Source: Streptomyces inhibens
GTDB lineage: Bacteria > Actinomycetota > Actinomycetes > Streptomycetales > Streptomycetaceae
Direction of reading: 5' to 3'
DNA length: 41,724 bases
NCBI RefSeq assembly: GCF_003389455.1
Contig: NZ_QUAC01000162.1
Coordinates: forward strand, 1-41,724
The notes under the pieces were generated by a model. The model was given only the letters and a program-made list of their open reading frames with translations. It did no database searches and was not told where the DNA came from. The translations under genes were made by a program, and so were the position numbers. Of this stretch, positions 25,628 to 34,322 are shown piece after piece. Position 1 is the first letter of the stretch. The number at the start of each line of letters is the position of its first letter.

Positions 25628-26697
25628 GACTCGCTTGCTACCTCTCGCAGTCGCTCGGCCGCGGCCTCCGGCGGCACATCGTTGATGAACACGTTCATGC
25701 CGGATTCGGAACCCGCGAGGAACTTCAGCTTGCCGGAAGTACGGCGAATGGTGAAAAGCTCAAGGTGAAGTGCGAATTCGGCACGGTGCTCGGCGCGCAG
25801 CGGCGCCTGGTGCCAGGCGGCGATGTACGGCGTGCGGGCGGCGCCGGCCGCGCGCTCTCCCCGGCCGTTCCCCTCGTCGAAGATCCGGTCGAAGCGTCGC
25901 AAGACTTCCAGGTAGATCTGTGGGAATTCTGTGCGCGCGGCGTCGTCGAGGGCGAGCAGGTCGGGGACCCGGCGCTTGGGGTAGAGGTGCACCTCGTAGG
26001 GCCAGTGGGCGGCGTAGGGGACAAAGACCACCCAGTGCTCGCCTTCGAGGACGATGCGGCGGCCGTCGGCCAGCTCGTCGGCGACCACGTCGTCGAAGAG
26101 GTTGCCGCCGGTGGCCTCGCGGTGGGCGGCGAGCGAGCGCAGCATCCGCTCGGTGCGCGGGGTGGTGAAGGGGTAGGCGTAGATCTGGCCGTGCGGGTGG
26201 CCGAGGGTGACGCCGATCTCCTCGCCGCGGTTCTCGAAGCAGAAGACCTGTTCCACGCCCGGGAGTTGGGAGAGTTCCGCGGTGCGGTCGGTCCAGGCTT
26301 CCAGGACCAGGGCGGCCTGCTCCGCGGTGAGGTCGGCGAAGGAGGCGTCGTGGTCGGAGGTGAAGCAGACGACCTCGCAGCGGCCGCTGTCGCCGGCGAG
26401 GGAGGGGAAGCGGTTCTCGAAGACGGCGACGTCGTAGTCGGGGGCGGGGATCTCGGAGAGCCGGCCCCCGAGGGAGGGGCAGAGCGGGCATTCGTCGGCC
26501 GGCGGGTGGTAGGTGCGGGCCTGGCGGTGCGAGGCGATGGCGACATCGTCGCCGAGGAGGCGGTCGTGGCGGATCTCGGAGGCGGTGGCGACGGGGTCGA
26601 GGGGGCGGTGGTCGACGGCGTCGCGTACGACATCGTCACGCGAGTCGTAATAGATCAGCTCCCGGCCGTCCGCGAGCCGCGTCGTCGTCTTCTTCAC
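25624..26697 (-). CDS. galT: Galactose-1-phosphate uridylyltransferase
   Basis: Protein of 357 aa from a GTG at 26697 with GAGGAG upstream. It swaps UMP between UDP-glucose and galactose 1-phosphate. The zinc motif CPLCPS is at about 71-76, the nucleotide site [10 protein letters not shown] at about 92-101, and the active-site [11 protein letters not shown] (catalytic His of HPH) near the middle; [13 protein letters not shown] and a C-terminal [17 protein letters not shown]...GMNVFIND complete the fold. First gene of galT-galE-galK. The promoter is covered by helically phased decamers in the region shared with the divergent symporter gene. Confidence 0.96.
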   Translation of the reverse strand: MKKTTTRLADGRELIYYDSRDDVVRDAVDHRPLDPVATASEIRHDRLLGDDVAIASHRQARTYHPPADECPLCPSLGGRLSEIPAPDYDVAVFENRFPSLAGDSGRCEVVCFTSDHDASFADLTAEQAALVLEAWTDRTAELSQLPGVEQVFCFENRGEEIGVTLGHPHGQIYAYPFTTPRTERMLRSLAAHREATGGNLFDDVVADELADGRRIVLEGEHWVVFVPYAAHWPYEVHLYPKRRVPDLLALDDAARTEFPQIYLEVLRRFDRIFDEGNGRGERAAGAARTPYIAAWHQAPLRAEHRAEFALHLELFTIRRTSGKLKFLAGSESGMNVFINDVPPEAAAERLREVASES

Positions 26698-26718
26698 GGG
26701 AGCTCCTCACCCTCCGAC

Positions 26719-26758
26719 CAAACACAAACAAACACAATGAAGCACAACTAAACAGTTG
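26719..26758. promoter_or_regulatory. Helically phased decamer array over the galT promoter
   Basis: CAAACACAA starts at 26719 and again at 26729; GAAGCACAA at 26739 and TAAACAGTT at 26749 continue the pattern, each 10 bp apart. They cover the -10 and spacer of the galT promoter. Regularly phased direct repeats are typical of DeoR-family or similar repressor arrays. Confidence 0.75.
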
Positions 26759-26764
26759 CGTCAA
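26736..26764 (-). promoter_or_regulatory. Probable galT promoter
   Basis: On the minus strand TTGACG (26764-26759), a 17-nt spacer and TTCATT (26741-26736). Good -35 and moderate -10; the start would be about 30 nt before the galT GTG. Confidence 0.5.
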
Positions 26765-26831
26765 CGCCGGGTCCACCACCGGGCATTGCCTGACATATCG
26801 GCCGCGTCCATCACGATCCAACAACTCAACC

Positions 26832-26871
26832 GAACAAAAGTGTTCAGTTTCTGACCGGCCGCGCGTAGCTT
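26832..26871 (+). promoter_or_regulatory. Promoter region of the symporter with an inverted repeat
   Basis: GAACA-AAAG-TGTTC (26832-26845) is an inverted repeat overlapping the candidate -35 TTCAGT (26843-26848), which is 17 nt before TAGCTT (26866-26871). The upstream AACAACTCAACCGAAC is of similar A/C-rich make-up to the galT decamers, so one regulator may control both divergent genes. Confidence 0.5.
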
Positions 26872-26910
26872 TCTGTGCGTTCCGATCGCGCAACGAAGCG
26901 AGTTCCCACC

Positions 26911-28584
26911 ATGATCACCCTGGCCGAAGGGCTACGACTCCCTACCAACGGGCTCGACTACACGATCCTCGCCCTCTACTTCGTCGTCGTCCTCGGCATC
27001 GGATTCGCGGCCAGACGCAGCGTGAAGACGAGCCTGGACTTCTTCCTCTCCGGGCGGTCACTGCCCGCCTGGGTCACCGGGCTGGCGTTCGTCGCCGCCA
27101 ACCTCGGCGCCACCGAGATCCTCGGAATGGCCGCCAACGGCGCGCAGTACGGGGCCTACACCGTCCACTGGTACTGGATCGGCGCCATCCCGGCCATGGT
27201 CTTCCTCGGCCTGGTGATGATGCCGTTCTACTACGGCTCCAAGGTCCGCTCGGTGCCCGAGTTCCTGCTGCACCGCTTCGGGCCCTCCTCGCACCTGCTG
27301 TCCTCGGTGATCTTCGCCGTCTCCTCGGTGCTGATCGCGGGCGTGAACCTGTACGCCATGGCGATCGTGCTCCAGGCGCTGCTCGGCTGGCCGCAGTGGA
27401 TCGCGATCGTCGTCGCCGGCTTCTTCGTGCTGGCGTACATCACCATCGGCGGTCTGACCTCGGCGATCTACAACGAGGTGCTGCAGTTCTTCGTCATCCT
27501 GGCCGCGCTGATCCCGCTGACCATCGTCGGCCTCAAGCGGGTCGGCGGCTGGGACGGTCTGACCCACTCGCTGAACTCCTCGCACGGCGATGCGTTCCTG
27601 ACCGCCTGGAAGGGCACCGGCATCGGTGAGGGCAACCCGCTCGGCGCGAACTGGCTGACCATCGTCCTCGGCCTCGGCTTCGTGATGAGCTTCGGCTACT
27701 GGACCACCAACTTCGCCGAGGTGCAGCGCGCACTGTCCGCGAAGAACCTCTCGGCCGCCAAGCGCACCCCGCTGATCGCCGCCTTCCCCAAGATCTTCAT
27801 ACCCATGGTGGTCGTCGTACCGGGCCTGATCGCGCTGGTCATGGAGCCGACGCTGGGCAAGGCGGGCGCGGACGGACTCCAGTACAACGACGCGATCCCG
27901 GTGCTGATGCGGGACCTGCTGCCCAACGGTGTGCTCGGCATCGCGGTGACCGGTCTGCTGGCCGCGTTCATGGCCGGTATGGCCGCGAATGTGTCGTCCT
28001 TCAACACGGTCTTCACCAACGACATCTGGGCCGCGTACCTCAAGAAGGGCCGCGAGGACGCGTACTACCTCAAGACCGGACGGGTGGTCACCGCGGTCGG
28101 CGTGCTGATCGGCATGGGTACGGCCTTCATCGCCTCGTCGTTCAGCAACATCATGAACTACCTGCAGACGCTGTTCTCCTTCTTCAACGTCCCGCTGTTC
28201 GTGGTGTTCATCATCGGCATGTTCTGGAAGCGGACCAGCGCCGCGGCCGGCTTCTGGGGGCTGCTCTCCGGCACCGTGGCCGCAATGGTCAACTACTTCT
28301 GGCTCTACAAGCAGGGCATCATCTCGATCCCCTCCGACCAGGGCGCCAACTTCGTCTCCTCCATCGTCGCCTTCGTCGTCGGTGCGCTCGTGATGTTCGT
28401 GGTCACCATGGTCACCAAGCCCAAGTCGACCGAGTCGCTGGCCGGCCTGGTCTACGGCACACGGTCCCCCGACATGGAGGAGCTGCCGGCAAAGGGCGAC
28501 GACGCCTGGTACCGCAGGCCCGCGCTGCTGGGCTGGGGCGCGATCGTCCTCGCCGCCGTCTGCTACCTCCCCTTCTCCTTCTGA
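26911..28584 (+). CDS. Sodium:solute symporter (SSS family), probable galactose transporter
   Basis: Protein of 557 aa. The ATG at 26911 is chosen over an upstream in-frame GTG because the protein then begins with MITLAEGLRLPTNGLDYTILALYF, a normal SSS start. About 13-14 membrane helices. Family motifs: DFFLSGRSLPAWVTGLAFVAANLGATEILGMAANGAQYG (sodium/sugar site on helix 1), NLYAMAIVLQALLG, YITIGGLTSAIYNEVLQFFVI, and GYWTTNFAEVQRALSAKNLSAAKRTPL. The resemblance is to the Na+/galactose (SGLT-like) branch. It is divergent from galT across a shared regulatory region and is followed 30 bp later by a small membrane protein, so it most likely imports galactose with sodium. Confidence 0.92.
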   Translation: MITLAEGLRLPTNGLDYTILALYFVVVLGIGFAARRSVKTSLDFFLSGRSLPAWVTGLAFVAANLGATEILGMAANGAQYGAYTVHWYWIGAIPAMVFLGLVMMPFYYGSKVRSVPEFLLHRFGPSSHLLSSVIFAVSSVLIAGVNLYAMAIVLQALLGWPQWIAIVVAGFFVLAYITIGGLTSAIYNEVLQFFVILAALIPLTIVGLKRVGGWDGLTHSLNSSHGDAFLTAWKGTGIGEGNPLGANWLTIVLGLGFVMSFGYWTTNFAEVQRALSAKNLSAAKRTPLIAAFPKIFIPMVVVVPGLIALVMEPTLGKAGADGLQYNDAIPVLMRDLLPNGVLGIAVTGLLAAFMAGMAANVSSFNTVFTNDIWAAYLKKGREDAYYLKTGRVVTAVGVLIGMGTAFIASSFSNIMNYLQTLFSFFNVPLFVVFIIGMFWKRTSAAAGFWGLLSGTVAAMVNYFWLYKQGIISIPSDQGANFVSSIVAFVVGALVMFVVTMVTKPKSTESLAGLVYGTRSPDMEELPAKGDDAWYRRPALLGWGAIVLAAVCYLPFSF

Positions 28585-28614
28585 ACCTGCCTGAACCAGC
28601 GGAGTTGACGCACC

Positions 28615-28923
28615 ATGAGTGACTACCAGCACGAGGTCGAGGAGCTGGAGCGCGAGTCCGCGACCGCCGCGCGCCTCTTCGACGTCCGGCGCATCATCGG
28701 CGGCCTGTTCGTCGTCTACGGCGTGATCGTCACCATCGCCGGTCTGATGGCCGACGACGCGGACCTCAAGAAGGCCCAGGACATCAACATCAACCTGTGG
28801 ACAGGCCTGGGCATGCTTGCCCTCGGACTGTTCTTCCTCGTCTGGCTGAAGCTGCGGCCGGCCGTCCCGCCGACGGCCGCGGAGCTCCAGGGCGAGAGCG
28901 AGGAGCGGCCCACCGAGGGCTGA
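28615..28923 (+). CDS. Small membrane protein coupled to the symporter
   Basis: Protein of 102 aa, ATG at 28615 with a GGAGTTGA upstream. A charged N-terminus (HEVEELERESATAARLFDVRR) is followed by two membrane helices (about 29-45, GGLFVVYGVIVTIAGLM; and 62-79, LWTGLGMLALGLFFLVW) and a hydrophilic tail. It lies 30 bp after the symporter, so it is probably cotranscribed with it and may be an accessory subunit, as small subunits accompany some other sodium symporters. It is not a named family to me. Confidence 0.8.
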   Translation: MSDYQHEVEELERESATAARLFDVRRIIGGLFVVYGVIVTIAGLMADDADLKKAQDININLWTGLGMLALGLFFLVWLKLRPAVPPTAAELQGESEERPTEG

Positions 28924-28935
28924 GTTGGGTGGGTG

Positions 28936-29655
28936 TCACTGCGGCGGGGCCGGATCGTCCGGTCCCGCCGTCGTCATGCGCGCGGCGCGGCCGCCCACCG
29001 CCCGGTCCAGCAGCCCGGTACGCGCCGCCAGCGCGGCGGCCTCCAGCCGGGAGCCCACCTCCAGCTTCATCAGCACCCGCTGGACGTGCGTACGCGCGGT
29101 GCTCGGCGCGATGTCCATACCCGCCGCGATCAGCCGGGTGTCCTCGCCGTCCGCGACCCGTATCAGCACCTCGACCTCGCGCGGGGTGAGCAGCTCCAGC
29201 AGCCGCGCGCCCTCGTCGTCCGGCTGCGCCGCGGGGTGCAACAGCTCCTCGAAGGCCTGCTGGAGCAGCTGCGGGGAGACCGCCGACTCGCCCGCCCGCG
29301 CCTTCATCATGGCGCGCTCCACGCCCTCGATCCGCTCGTCGTTACGGACGTACCCGGAGGCCCCGGCCGCGAAGGCGGCGGCGATACCGCGCGGGCTGGG
29401 CACCGGGCCCAGCACCACCACCGCGACCTGCGGCCGCTCCTTCTTGATCCGTACGATCGGGTCGAAGGCGCCCGGCTCGGCGGGCGCCGCGGTGCCCAGC
29501 AGGCACACCTCGGGCGCCCGGCTCACCACCAGATCCGCGGCACCGGCGCTCGGCGCGGCGGCAGCCAGCACACGGTGCCCCCGCAGCTTCAGCGCCGAGG
29601 CGAGCGCCTCCGCGAGCAGACGATGATCGTCGACCACCATGAGCCGCACGCCCAT
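28936..29655 (-). CDS. Orphan LuxR-type response regulator with an aspartate-less receiver (gal flank 2)
   Basis: Protein of 239 aa, ATG at 29655 (an ATG six codons in, at VRLM, is also possible). The receiver starts VRLMVVDDHRLLAEALASALK with the acidic pair D9-D10, but the phosphoacceptor strand reads PEVCLLGTAAP with Gly at the Asp position, the conserved Thr is Gly (VVVLGPV) and the usual Lys is missing (GYVRND). It therefore cannot be phosphorylated in the normal way. The LuxR HTH is intact: ELLTPREVEVLIRVADGEDTRLIAAGMDIAPSTARTHVQRVLMKLEV. A palindrome lies in its upstream region. It converges on the symporter operon with a 12-bp gap. Confidence 0.88.
   Translation of the reverse strand: MGVRLMVVDDHRLLAEALASALKLRGHRVLAAAAPSAGAADLVVSRAPEVCLLGTAAPAEPGAFDPIVRIKKERPQVAVVVLGPVPSPRGIAAAFAAGASGYVRNDERIEGVERAMMKARAGESAVSPQLLQQAFEELLHPAAQPDDEGARLLELLTPREVEVLIRVADGEDTRLIAAGMDIAPSTARTHVQRVLMKLEVGSRLEAAALAARTGLLDRAVGGRAARMTTAGPDDPAPPQ
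28942..28970. terminator. Terminator hairpin between symporter operon and regulator
   Basis: A 13-bp stem, CGGCGGG...CCCGCCG with one G-T pair and continuing through CCGGA/TCCGG, closes a TCG loop. It starts 18 nt after the stop of the small membrane protein and lies inside the last codons of the convergent regulator gene. Confidence 0.75.
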
Positions 29656-29728
29656 CGAGCAACCCCCTCCACCCCGGCGGGCCCCGGCGCGGCCCCCCGG
29701 CCGGGCCGCTTGTCCCCGGGAAGCTACA

Positions 29729-29746
29729 CGCTCGGATCGCCGAGCG
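29729..29746. promoter_or_regulatory. Palindrome upstream of the atypical response regulator
   Basis: CGCTCGG-ATCG-CCGAGCG is a perfect 7-bp inverted repeat about 75 bp upstream of the start. On the minus strand it is just upstream of a possible -10, TAGCTT (29726-29721). It may be the binding site for the regulator itself. Confidence 0.5.
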
Positions 29747-29858
29747 CGCCCCCTACCGGGGAGAAGACCCCCGGAATGCTGGAATCCCGGCCAATCCGGG
29801 GCCGATTGCCGCCGTCAACGGGCGCACGAGGAGGGCAGCCGGTGCCGCCCGGCGTGCC

Positions 29859-31658
29859 TTACGCGTCCTCCGCCAGCTCCAGCCAGCGCATCTCCAGCTC
29901 GTCCCGCTCACCGCTCAGCTCACGCAGCTGGGCGTCGAGTCCGGCGACCTTCTCGAAGTCGGTGGCGTGCTCGGCGATCTGCGCATGGAGCTTGCTCTCC
30001 TTCTCGCCGATCTTGTCCAACTGCCGCTCGATCTTCTGGAGTTCCTTCTGCGCGGCGCGGTTGACGGCGGCGGCCTTCTTGGGCGCCGCCGTCTGCTGCG
30101 CGGGGACGGGCGTGGCGGCCTCGACGACCTGCCGGCGGCGTTCCAGGTACTCGTCGATACCGCGCGGCAGCATCCGCAGCGCGGCGTCGCCGAGGAGCGC
30201 GAAGACCCGGTCGGTGGTGCGCTCGATGAAGTACCGGTCGTGGCTGATGACGATCAGCGAGCCGGGCCAGCCGTCGAGCAGGTCCTCGAGCTGGGTGAGG
30301 GTCTGGATGTCGAGGTCGTTGGTGGGCTCGTCGAGGAAGAGGACGTTCGGCTCGTCCATGAGGAGGCGCAGGATCTGGAGGCGGCGGCGCTCACCGCCCG
30401 ACAGGTCGCCGACCGGCGTCCACTGCTTCTCCTTGGTGAAGCCGAACTTCTCGCACAGCTGCCCGGCGGTCATCTCCCGGCCCTTGCCGAGGTCGACCCG
30501 GTCGCGCACCTTCTGGACGGCTTCCAGCACCCGCCACGACGGGTCGAGCTCGGCGACCTCCTGCGAGAGATACGCCAGCTTGACGGTCTTGCCGACGACG
30601 ATCTTGCCGGCCGCGGGCTGCGCCTCGCCCTGCGTACGGGCCGCCTCGGACAGCGCCCGCAGCAGCGAGGTCTTGCCGGCGCCGTTCACGCCGACCAGGC
30701 CGATCCGGTCGCCGGGGCCCAGCTGCCAGGTCAGATGCTTCAGCAGCTGCTTCGGGCCGGCCTGGACGGTGACGTTCTCCAGCTCGAAGACGGTCCTGCC
30801 GAGGCGGGAGTTGGCGAACTTCATCAGCTCGGCGGTGTCCCGCGGCGGCGGCACATCGGCGATCAGCTCGTTGGCGGCCTCGATACGGAACCGCGGCTTG
30901 CTCGTACGGGCCGGGGCGCCGCGCCGCAGCCACGCCAGCTCCTTGCGCATCAGGTTCTGCCGCTTGACCTCTTCGGTGGCGGCGATCCGCTCCCGCTCGG
31001 CCCGCGCGAAGACGTAGTCGCTGTAGCCGCCCTCGTACTCATGGATCGCGCCGCGCTGGACGTCCCACATCCGCGTACAGACCTGGTCCAGGAACCACCG
31101 GTCGTGGGTGACGACCACCAGCGCGCTGCGGCGCGCCCGCAGATGCCCGGCGAGCCACGAAATGCCTTCCACGTCAAGGTGGTTGGTGGGCTCGTCCAGG
31201 ACGATCAGGTCCTGCTCGGCGATCAGCAGCTTGGCCAGCGCGATCCGCCGCCGCTCGCCACCGGACAGCGGCCCGATGACGGTGTCCAGGCCCTTGTCGA
31301 ACCCCGGCATGTGCAGATCGCCGAACAGTCCGGTGAGCACATCGCGGATCTTGGCGTTGCCCGCCCACTCGTGGTCGGCCATGTCCCCGATGACCTCGTG
31401 CCGGATGGTCGCGGCCGGGTCGAGGGAGTCGTGCTGGGTGAGCACGCCCAGTCGCAGGCCGCCGCTGTGCGTGACCCGGCCGTTGTCCGCGTGCTCCAGC
31501 TTGGCGAGGATCCGGATCAGGGTGGTCTTGCCGTCCCCGTTGCGCCCGACGACGCCGATCCGGTCCCCCTCGTTGACGCCGAGGGAGACACCGTCGAGCA
31601 GGGCACGGGTTCCGTACACCTTGCCGACGGCTTCCAGATTGACGAGGTTGACGGCCAT
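29859..31658 (-). CDS. ABC-F family ATPase, Uup-like
   Basis: Protein of 599 aa, ATG at 31658 with GGAGTGAG just upstream. Two ABC domains and no membrane helices. First: Walker A GRNGDGKTT (38-46), signature LSGGERRR, Walker B LIVLDEPTNHLD. Then the interdomain linker with basic helices (EERKRQNLMRKELAWLRRGAPARTSKPRFR in spirit). Second: GVNGAGKTS, LSGGERRRL, VLFLDEPTNDLD. The C-terminus is a coiled coil (ELQKIERQLDKIGEKESKLHAQI..LSGERDELEMRW), as in Uup, which acts on ribosomes or branched DNA. ABC-F proteins protect or regulate ribosomes; some give antibiotic resistance. The intact Uup-like tail argues for the housekeeping branch. Divergent from the hydrolase gene. Confidence 0.93.
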   Translation of the reverse strand: MAVNLVNLEAVGKVYGTRALLDGVSLGVNEGDRIGVVGRNGDGKTTLIRILAKLEHADNGRVTHSGGLRLGVLTQHDSLDPAATIRHEVIGDMADHEWAGNAKIRDVLTGLFGDLHMPGFDKGLDTVIGPLSGGERRRIALAKLLIAEQDLIVLDEPTNHLDVEGISWLAGHLRARRSALVVVTHDRWFLDQVCTRMWDVQRGAIHEYEGGYSDYVFARAERERIAATEEVKRQNLMRKELAWLRRGAPARTSKPRFRIEAANELIADVPPPRDTAELMKFANSRLGRTVFELENVTVQAGPKQLLKHLTWQLGPGDRIGLVGVNGAGKTSLLRALSEAARTQGEAQPAAGKIVVGKTVKLAYLSQEVAELDPSWRVLEAVQKVRDRVDLGKGREMTAGQLCEKFGFTKEKQWTPVGDLSGGERRRLQILRLLMDEPNVLFLDEPTNDLDIQTLTQLEDLLDGWPGSLIVISHDRYFIERTTDRVFALLGDAALRMLPRGIDEYLERRRQVVEAATPVPAQQTAAPKKAAAVNRAAQKELQKIERQLDKIGEKESKLHAQIAEHATDFEKVAGLDAQLRELSGERDELEMRWLELAEDA

Positions 31659-31744
31659 CTCACTCCTGCGGTTCACATCGATCGACGTTCCCAGCCTAGT
31701 CGGCGTGCGGAAGGGCTCCGGCCGGAGCCGAGTATCCGTACCGG

Positions 31745-31773
31745 ATGACCTGGTGATCACTGTTGGATAGCGT
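31745..31773 (+). promoter_or_regulatory. Promoter of the alpha/beta hydrolase gene, leaderless type
   Basis: ATGACC (31745-31750), a 17-nt spacer and TAGCGT (31768-31773), followed by exactly seven nucleotides and the ATG at 31781. The message would start at the start codon. Confidence 0.55.
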
Positions 31774-31780
31774 GCCCGCC

Positions 31781-32512
31781 ATGGCAACGGACACATGGGT
31801 GGAGACGGAACGCGGGCTGGTCTACGGCCCGAGCGGCAAGCAGCTGGACGCCTACCGTCCGGCGGGGGCGCCCGGGCCGGTGCCGACCGTGCTGCTGTGG
31901 CACGGCATCGGCCCCGACGAGCGGGATGTCCTCGAACCGCTGGCGCGGACCGCGGCGGCGCACGGCCTGCTGGTGCTCGTACCGGACTGGCGCTCGGACC
32001 CCGCGGACGGCGCCCGGGCACAGCTGCTGGAGTCGCTGGCGTTCGCCCGCAAGGAGGCGGGCGGGCTGGGCGGCGACGGGGAGTCGTTCGTGCTGGCCGG
32101 CTGGTCGGCCGGTGCGCCGGCCGCGCTGGGGGTCGCACTGCGGCCCGAGGTGGCGGACGGCCGGCGGCCGGCGGCGGTGGTCGGCATCGCGGGCCGCTAC
32201 GACCTCCCGGCGTTCATCAGCGGCGGCGTTGCGCTGGCCGACCTCGCCGCGGGCCTGGACCCGGCCGTACCGGTCCACCTCGTCCACGGCAGCCGCGACA
32301 CCATCGTGGACGCCGGGCACTCCCGCGACCTCGCCGAGGCGCTGCGCGCCGCGGGCCGGGAGGTGACGCTGCGGGAGACCGGGACGGACCACGCGGGCGT
32401 GATCATGACCGAGTACGACCCCGCGGTGAACCGGTGCCGCCCGACGACGGCGGAGCACGCCGTACGGGCGGGCAGGCTGGTGGCCGAGGTGCTGGTCGCG
32501 GCGGCCGGTTAG
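31781..32512 (+). CDS. Small alpha/beta hydrolase (dienelactone hydrolase/esterase-like)
   Basis: Protein of 243 aa, ATG at 31781, no ribosome site and a -10 seven nucleotides upstream. The fold elements are visible: TVLLWHGIGPDERDVLEPLA (oxyanion region HG), nucleophile elbow GWSAG with S109, VHLVHGSRDTIVD (acid), and TGTDHAGVI (catalytic His). No signal peptide. Substrate unknown; a generic esterase or lipase-like housekeeping enzyme. Its stop codon overlaps that of the convergent ispE gene (shared TTAG). Confidence 0.88.
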   Translation: MATDTWVETERGLVYGPSGKQLDAYRPAGAPGPVPTVLLWHGIGPDERDVLEPLARTAAAHGLLVLVPDWRSDPADGARAQLLESLAFARKEAGGLGGDGESFVLAGWSAGAPAALGVALRPEVADGRRPAAVVGIAGRYDLPAFISGGVALADLAAGLDPAVPVHLVHGSRDTIVDAGHSRDLAEALRAAGREVTLRETGTDHAGVIMTEYDPAVNRCRPTTAEHAVRAGRLVAEVLVAAAG

Positions 32513-33411
32513 ACGAGCGTCGCGCCCGGGGCGGGCGAGTCCGTCGTCCGCACCGCGCGGCAGGTGCCCGACGCCAGCAGCGCCTCCGCCACCTGCTGGG
32601 CCGACTCCGCGTCCTTGACCAGGAAGGCGGTGGTCGGCCCGGAGCCGGAGACCAGCGCGGCCAGCGCACCGGCGGCGGTGCCCGCCTCCAGCGTCGCGGC
32701 GAGCGCGGGGCGCAGGGAGAGCGCCGCGGGCTGCAGATCGTTGGCGAGCGTCGCGGCGAGTGCGGTGGCGTCGCCGGCCTCCAGCGCGGCCAGCAGTGCG
32801 GGGGCCGCCTCGGGCGCGGGCACGTCCGTGTCCGCCGTCAGCCGGTCGAACTCGCGGTAGACGGCCGGGGTGGACAGCCCGCCGTCGGCGACCGCGAAGA
32901 CCCAGTGGAAGCCGCCGCCGACGGTGAGCGGCGTCAGCAGCTCGCCCCGGCCCCGGCCCAGCGCCGCCCCGCCGACCAGGCTGAACGGCACATCGCTGCC
33001 CAACTCGGCGCAGATCTCCAGGAGTTCGTCGCGCGAGGCGCCCGTCGACCAGAGCGCGTCGCAGGCCACCAGGGCACCGGCGGCGTCCGCGCTGCCGCCT
33101 GCCATACCGCCGGCGACCGGGATGTCCTTGGTGATGTGGAGGTGGACGTGCGGTTCGATGCCGTGCCGGGCGGCGAGCAGCTCGGCGGCGCGGGCCGCCA
33201 GGTTCGTCCGGTCCAGCGGGATCCGGTCGACGTCATGGCCCTCGGCGGTGATCCGCAGGGTGTCCGAGGGGGTGGCGGTGACCTCGTCGTAGAGGCCGAC
33301 GGCGAGGAAGACATTCGCCAGGTCGTGGAAGCCGTCCGGGCGGGCGGCGCCGACCGCCAGCTGGACATTGACCTTCGCCGGTACCCGGACGGTGATCGCT
33401 GTGGTGGTCAT
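32509..33411 (-). CDS. ispE: 4-diphosphocytidyl-2-C-methyl-D-erythritol kinase
   Basis: Protein of 300 aa, ATG at 33411 overlapping the stop of rsmA by 4 bp (ATGA). GHMP kinase of the non-mevalonate isoprenoid pathway: [14 protein letters not shown] (K13), [15 protein letters not shown], the ATP loop [19 protein letters not shown] (97-114) and [21 protein letters not shown], with [11 protein letters not shown] near the C-terminus. The end has a few extra residues (SPAPGATLV). rsmA-ispE adjacency is conserved in actinobacteria. Confidence 0.95.
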   Translation of the reverse strand: MTTTAITVRVPAKVNVQLAVGAARPDGFHDLANVFLAVGLYDEVTATPSDTLRITAEGHDVDRIPLDRTNLAARAAELLAARHGIEPHVHLHITKDIPVAGGMAGGSADAAGALVACDALWSTGASRDELLEICAELGSDVPFSLVGGAALGRGRGELLTPLTVGGGFHWVFAVADGGLSTPAVYREFDRLTADTDVPAPEAAPALLAALEAGDATALAATLANDLQPAALSLRPALAATLEAGTAAGALAALVSGSGPTTAFLVKDAESAQQVAEALLASGTCRAVRTTDSPAPGATLV

Positions 33412-34322
33412 GCGGCCGCTCCCCCGCTCTGCCGGATGCCGGGTGTGCCGCCCGGTCCCTTGTGCTCGGCGATCCGCGCGAACTCCTCGACGGTCAGTGC
33501 CTCACCGCGGGCCTGCGGGGAGACCCCCGCGGCGACCAGCGCGGCCTCCGCCGCGGCGGCCGAACCGGCCCACCCCGACAGCGCGGCCCGCAGCGTCTTG
33601 CGGCGCTGGGCGAACGCGGCGTCGACGACCGCGAAGACCTCGTCGCGGCTCGCCGAGGTCTCGATCGGCTTGTCGCGGCGTACGAGGGAGACCAGACCGG
33701 AGTCGACGTTGGGCGCGGGCCAGAAGACCTTGCGGCCGATGGCGCCGGCCCGCTTGACCTCGGCGTACCAGTTCGCCTTGACCGAGGGCACGCCGTAGAC
33801 CTTGTTGCCGGGGCGGGCCGCCAGCCGGTCGGCGACCTCGGACTGCACCATGACCAGGGTGCGGTCGATGCTCGGGAAGGTCGCGAGCATGTGCAGCAGC
33901 ACCGGCACCGCGACGTTGTAGGGCAGGTTGGCGACCAGCGCGGTCGGCGCGGGGCCGGGCAGCTCGGTGACGTGCATGGCGTCGCTGTGCACCAGCGCGA
34001 AGCGGTCGGCGCGCCCGGGCAGCCGGGCCGCGACGGTGTCCGGCAGCGCGGCCGCCAGCACCTCGTCGATCTCGACGGCGATGACCCGGTCGGCGGCCTC
34101 CAGCAGTGCCAGGGTCAGCGAGCCGAGGCCGGGGCCGATCTCGACGACGACATCGTCGGGCCCGACATCGGCGGTCCGCACGATACGGCGGACGGTGTTG
34201 GCGTCGATGACGAAGTTCTGGCCGCGCTGCTTGGTGGGACGAACGCCCAGCGCGGCGGCCAGCTCGCGGATGTCGGCGGGCCCCAGCAGGGGACCTGACT
34301 CGTCGGTGGGGCTGTTACTCAC
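33408..34322 (-). CDS. rsmA: 16S rRNA dimethyladenosine transferase (KsgA)
   Basis: Protein of 304 aa, GTG start at 34322 overlapping the rpfB stop by 4 bp (GTGA). It dimethylates two adjacent adenines near the 3' end of 16S rRNA; loss gives kasugamycin resistance. Motifs: [35 protein letters not shown] (61-74), [11 protein letters not shown], and the catalytic NLPYNV (132-137), plus [13 protein letters not shown]-terminal domain with [12 protein letters not shown] as usual. Part of the rpfB-rsmA-ispE chain with overlapping stops and starts. Confidence 0.96.
   Translation of the reverse strand: MSNSPTDESGPLLGPADIRELAAALGVRPTKQRGQNFVIDANTVRRIVRTADVGPDDVVVEIGPGLGSLTLALLEAADRVIAVEIDEVLAAALPDTVAARLPGRADRFALVHSDAMHVTELPGPAPTALVANLPYNVAVPVLLHMLATFPSIDRTLVMVQSEVADRLAARPGNKVYGVPSVKANWYAEVKRAGAIGRKVFWPAPNVDSGLVSLVRRDKPIETSASRDEVFAVVDAAFAQRRKTLRAALSGWAGSAAAAEAALVAAGVSPQARGEALTVEEFARIAEHKGPGGTPGIRQSGGAAA

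Noticed and set aside
29859..31658. Antibiotic-resistance ABC-F protein
   Set aside because: It has the Uup-like C-terminal coiled coil and no neighbouring biosynthetic or leader-peptide control, so a housekeeping role is more likely.
29967..31748. 593-residue open frame opposite the ABC-F gene
   Set aside because: Antisense shadow; the ABC-F frame has both Walker and signature motifs.
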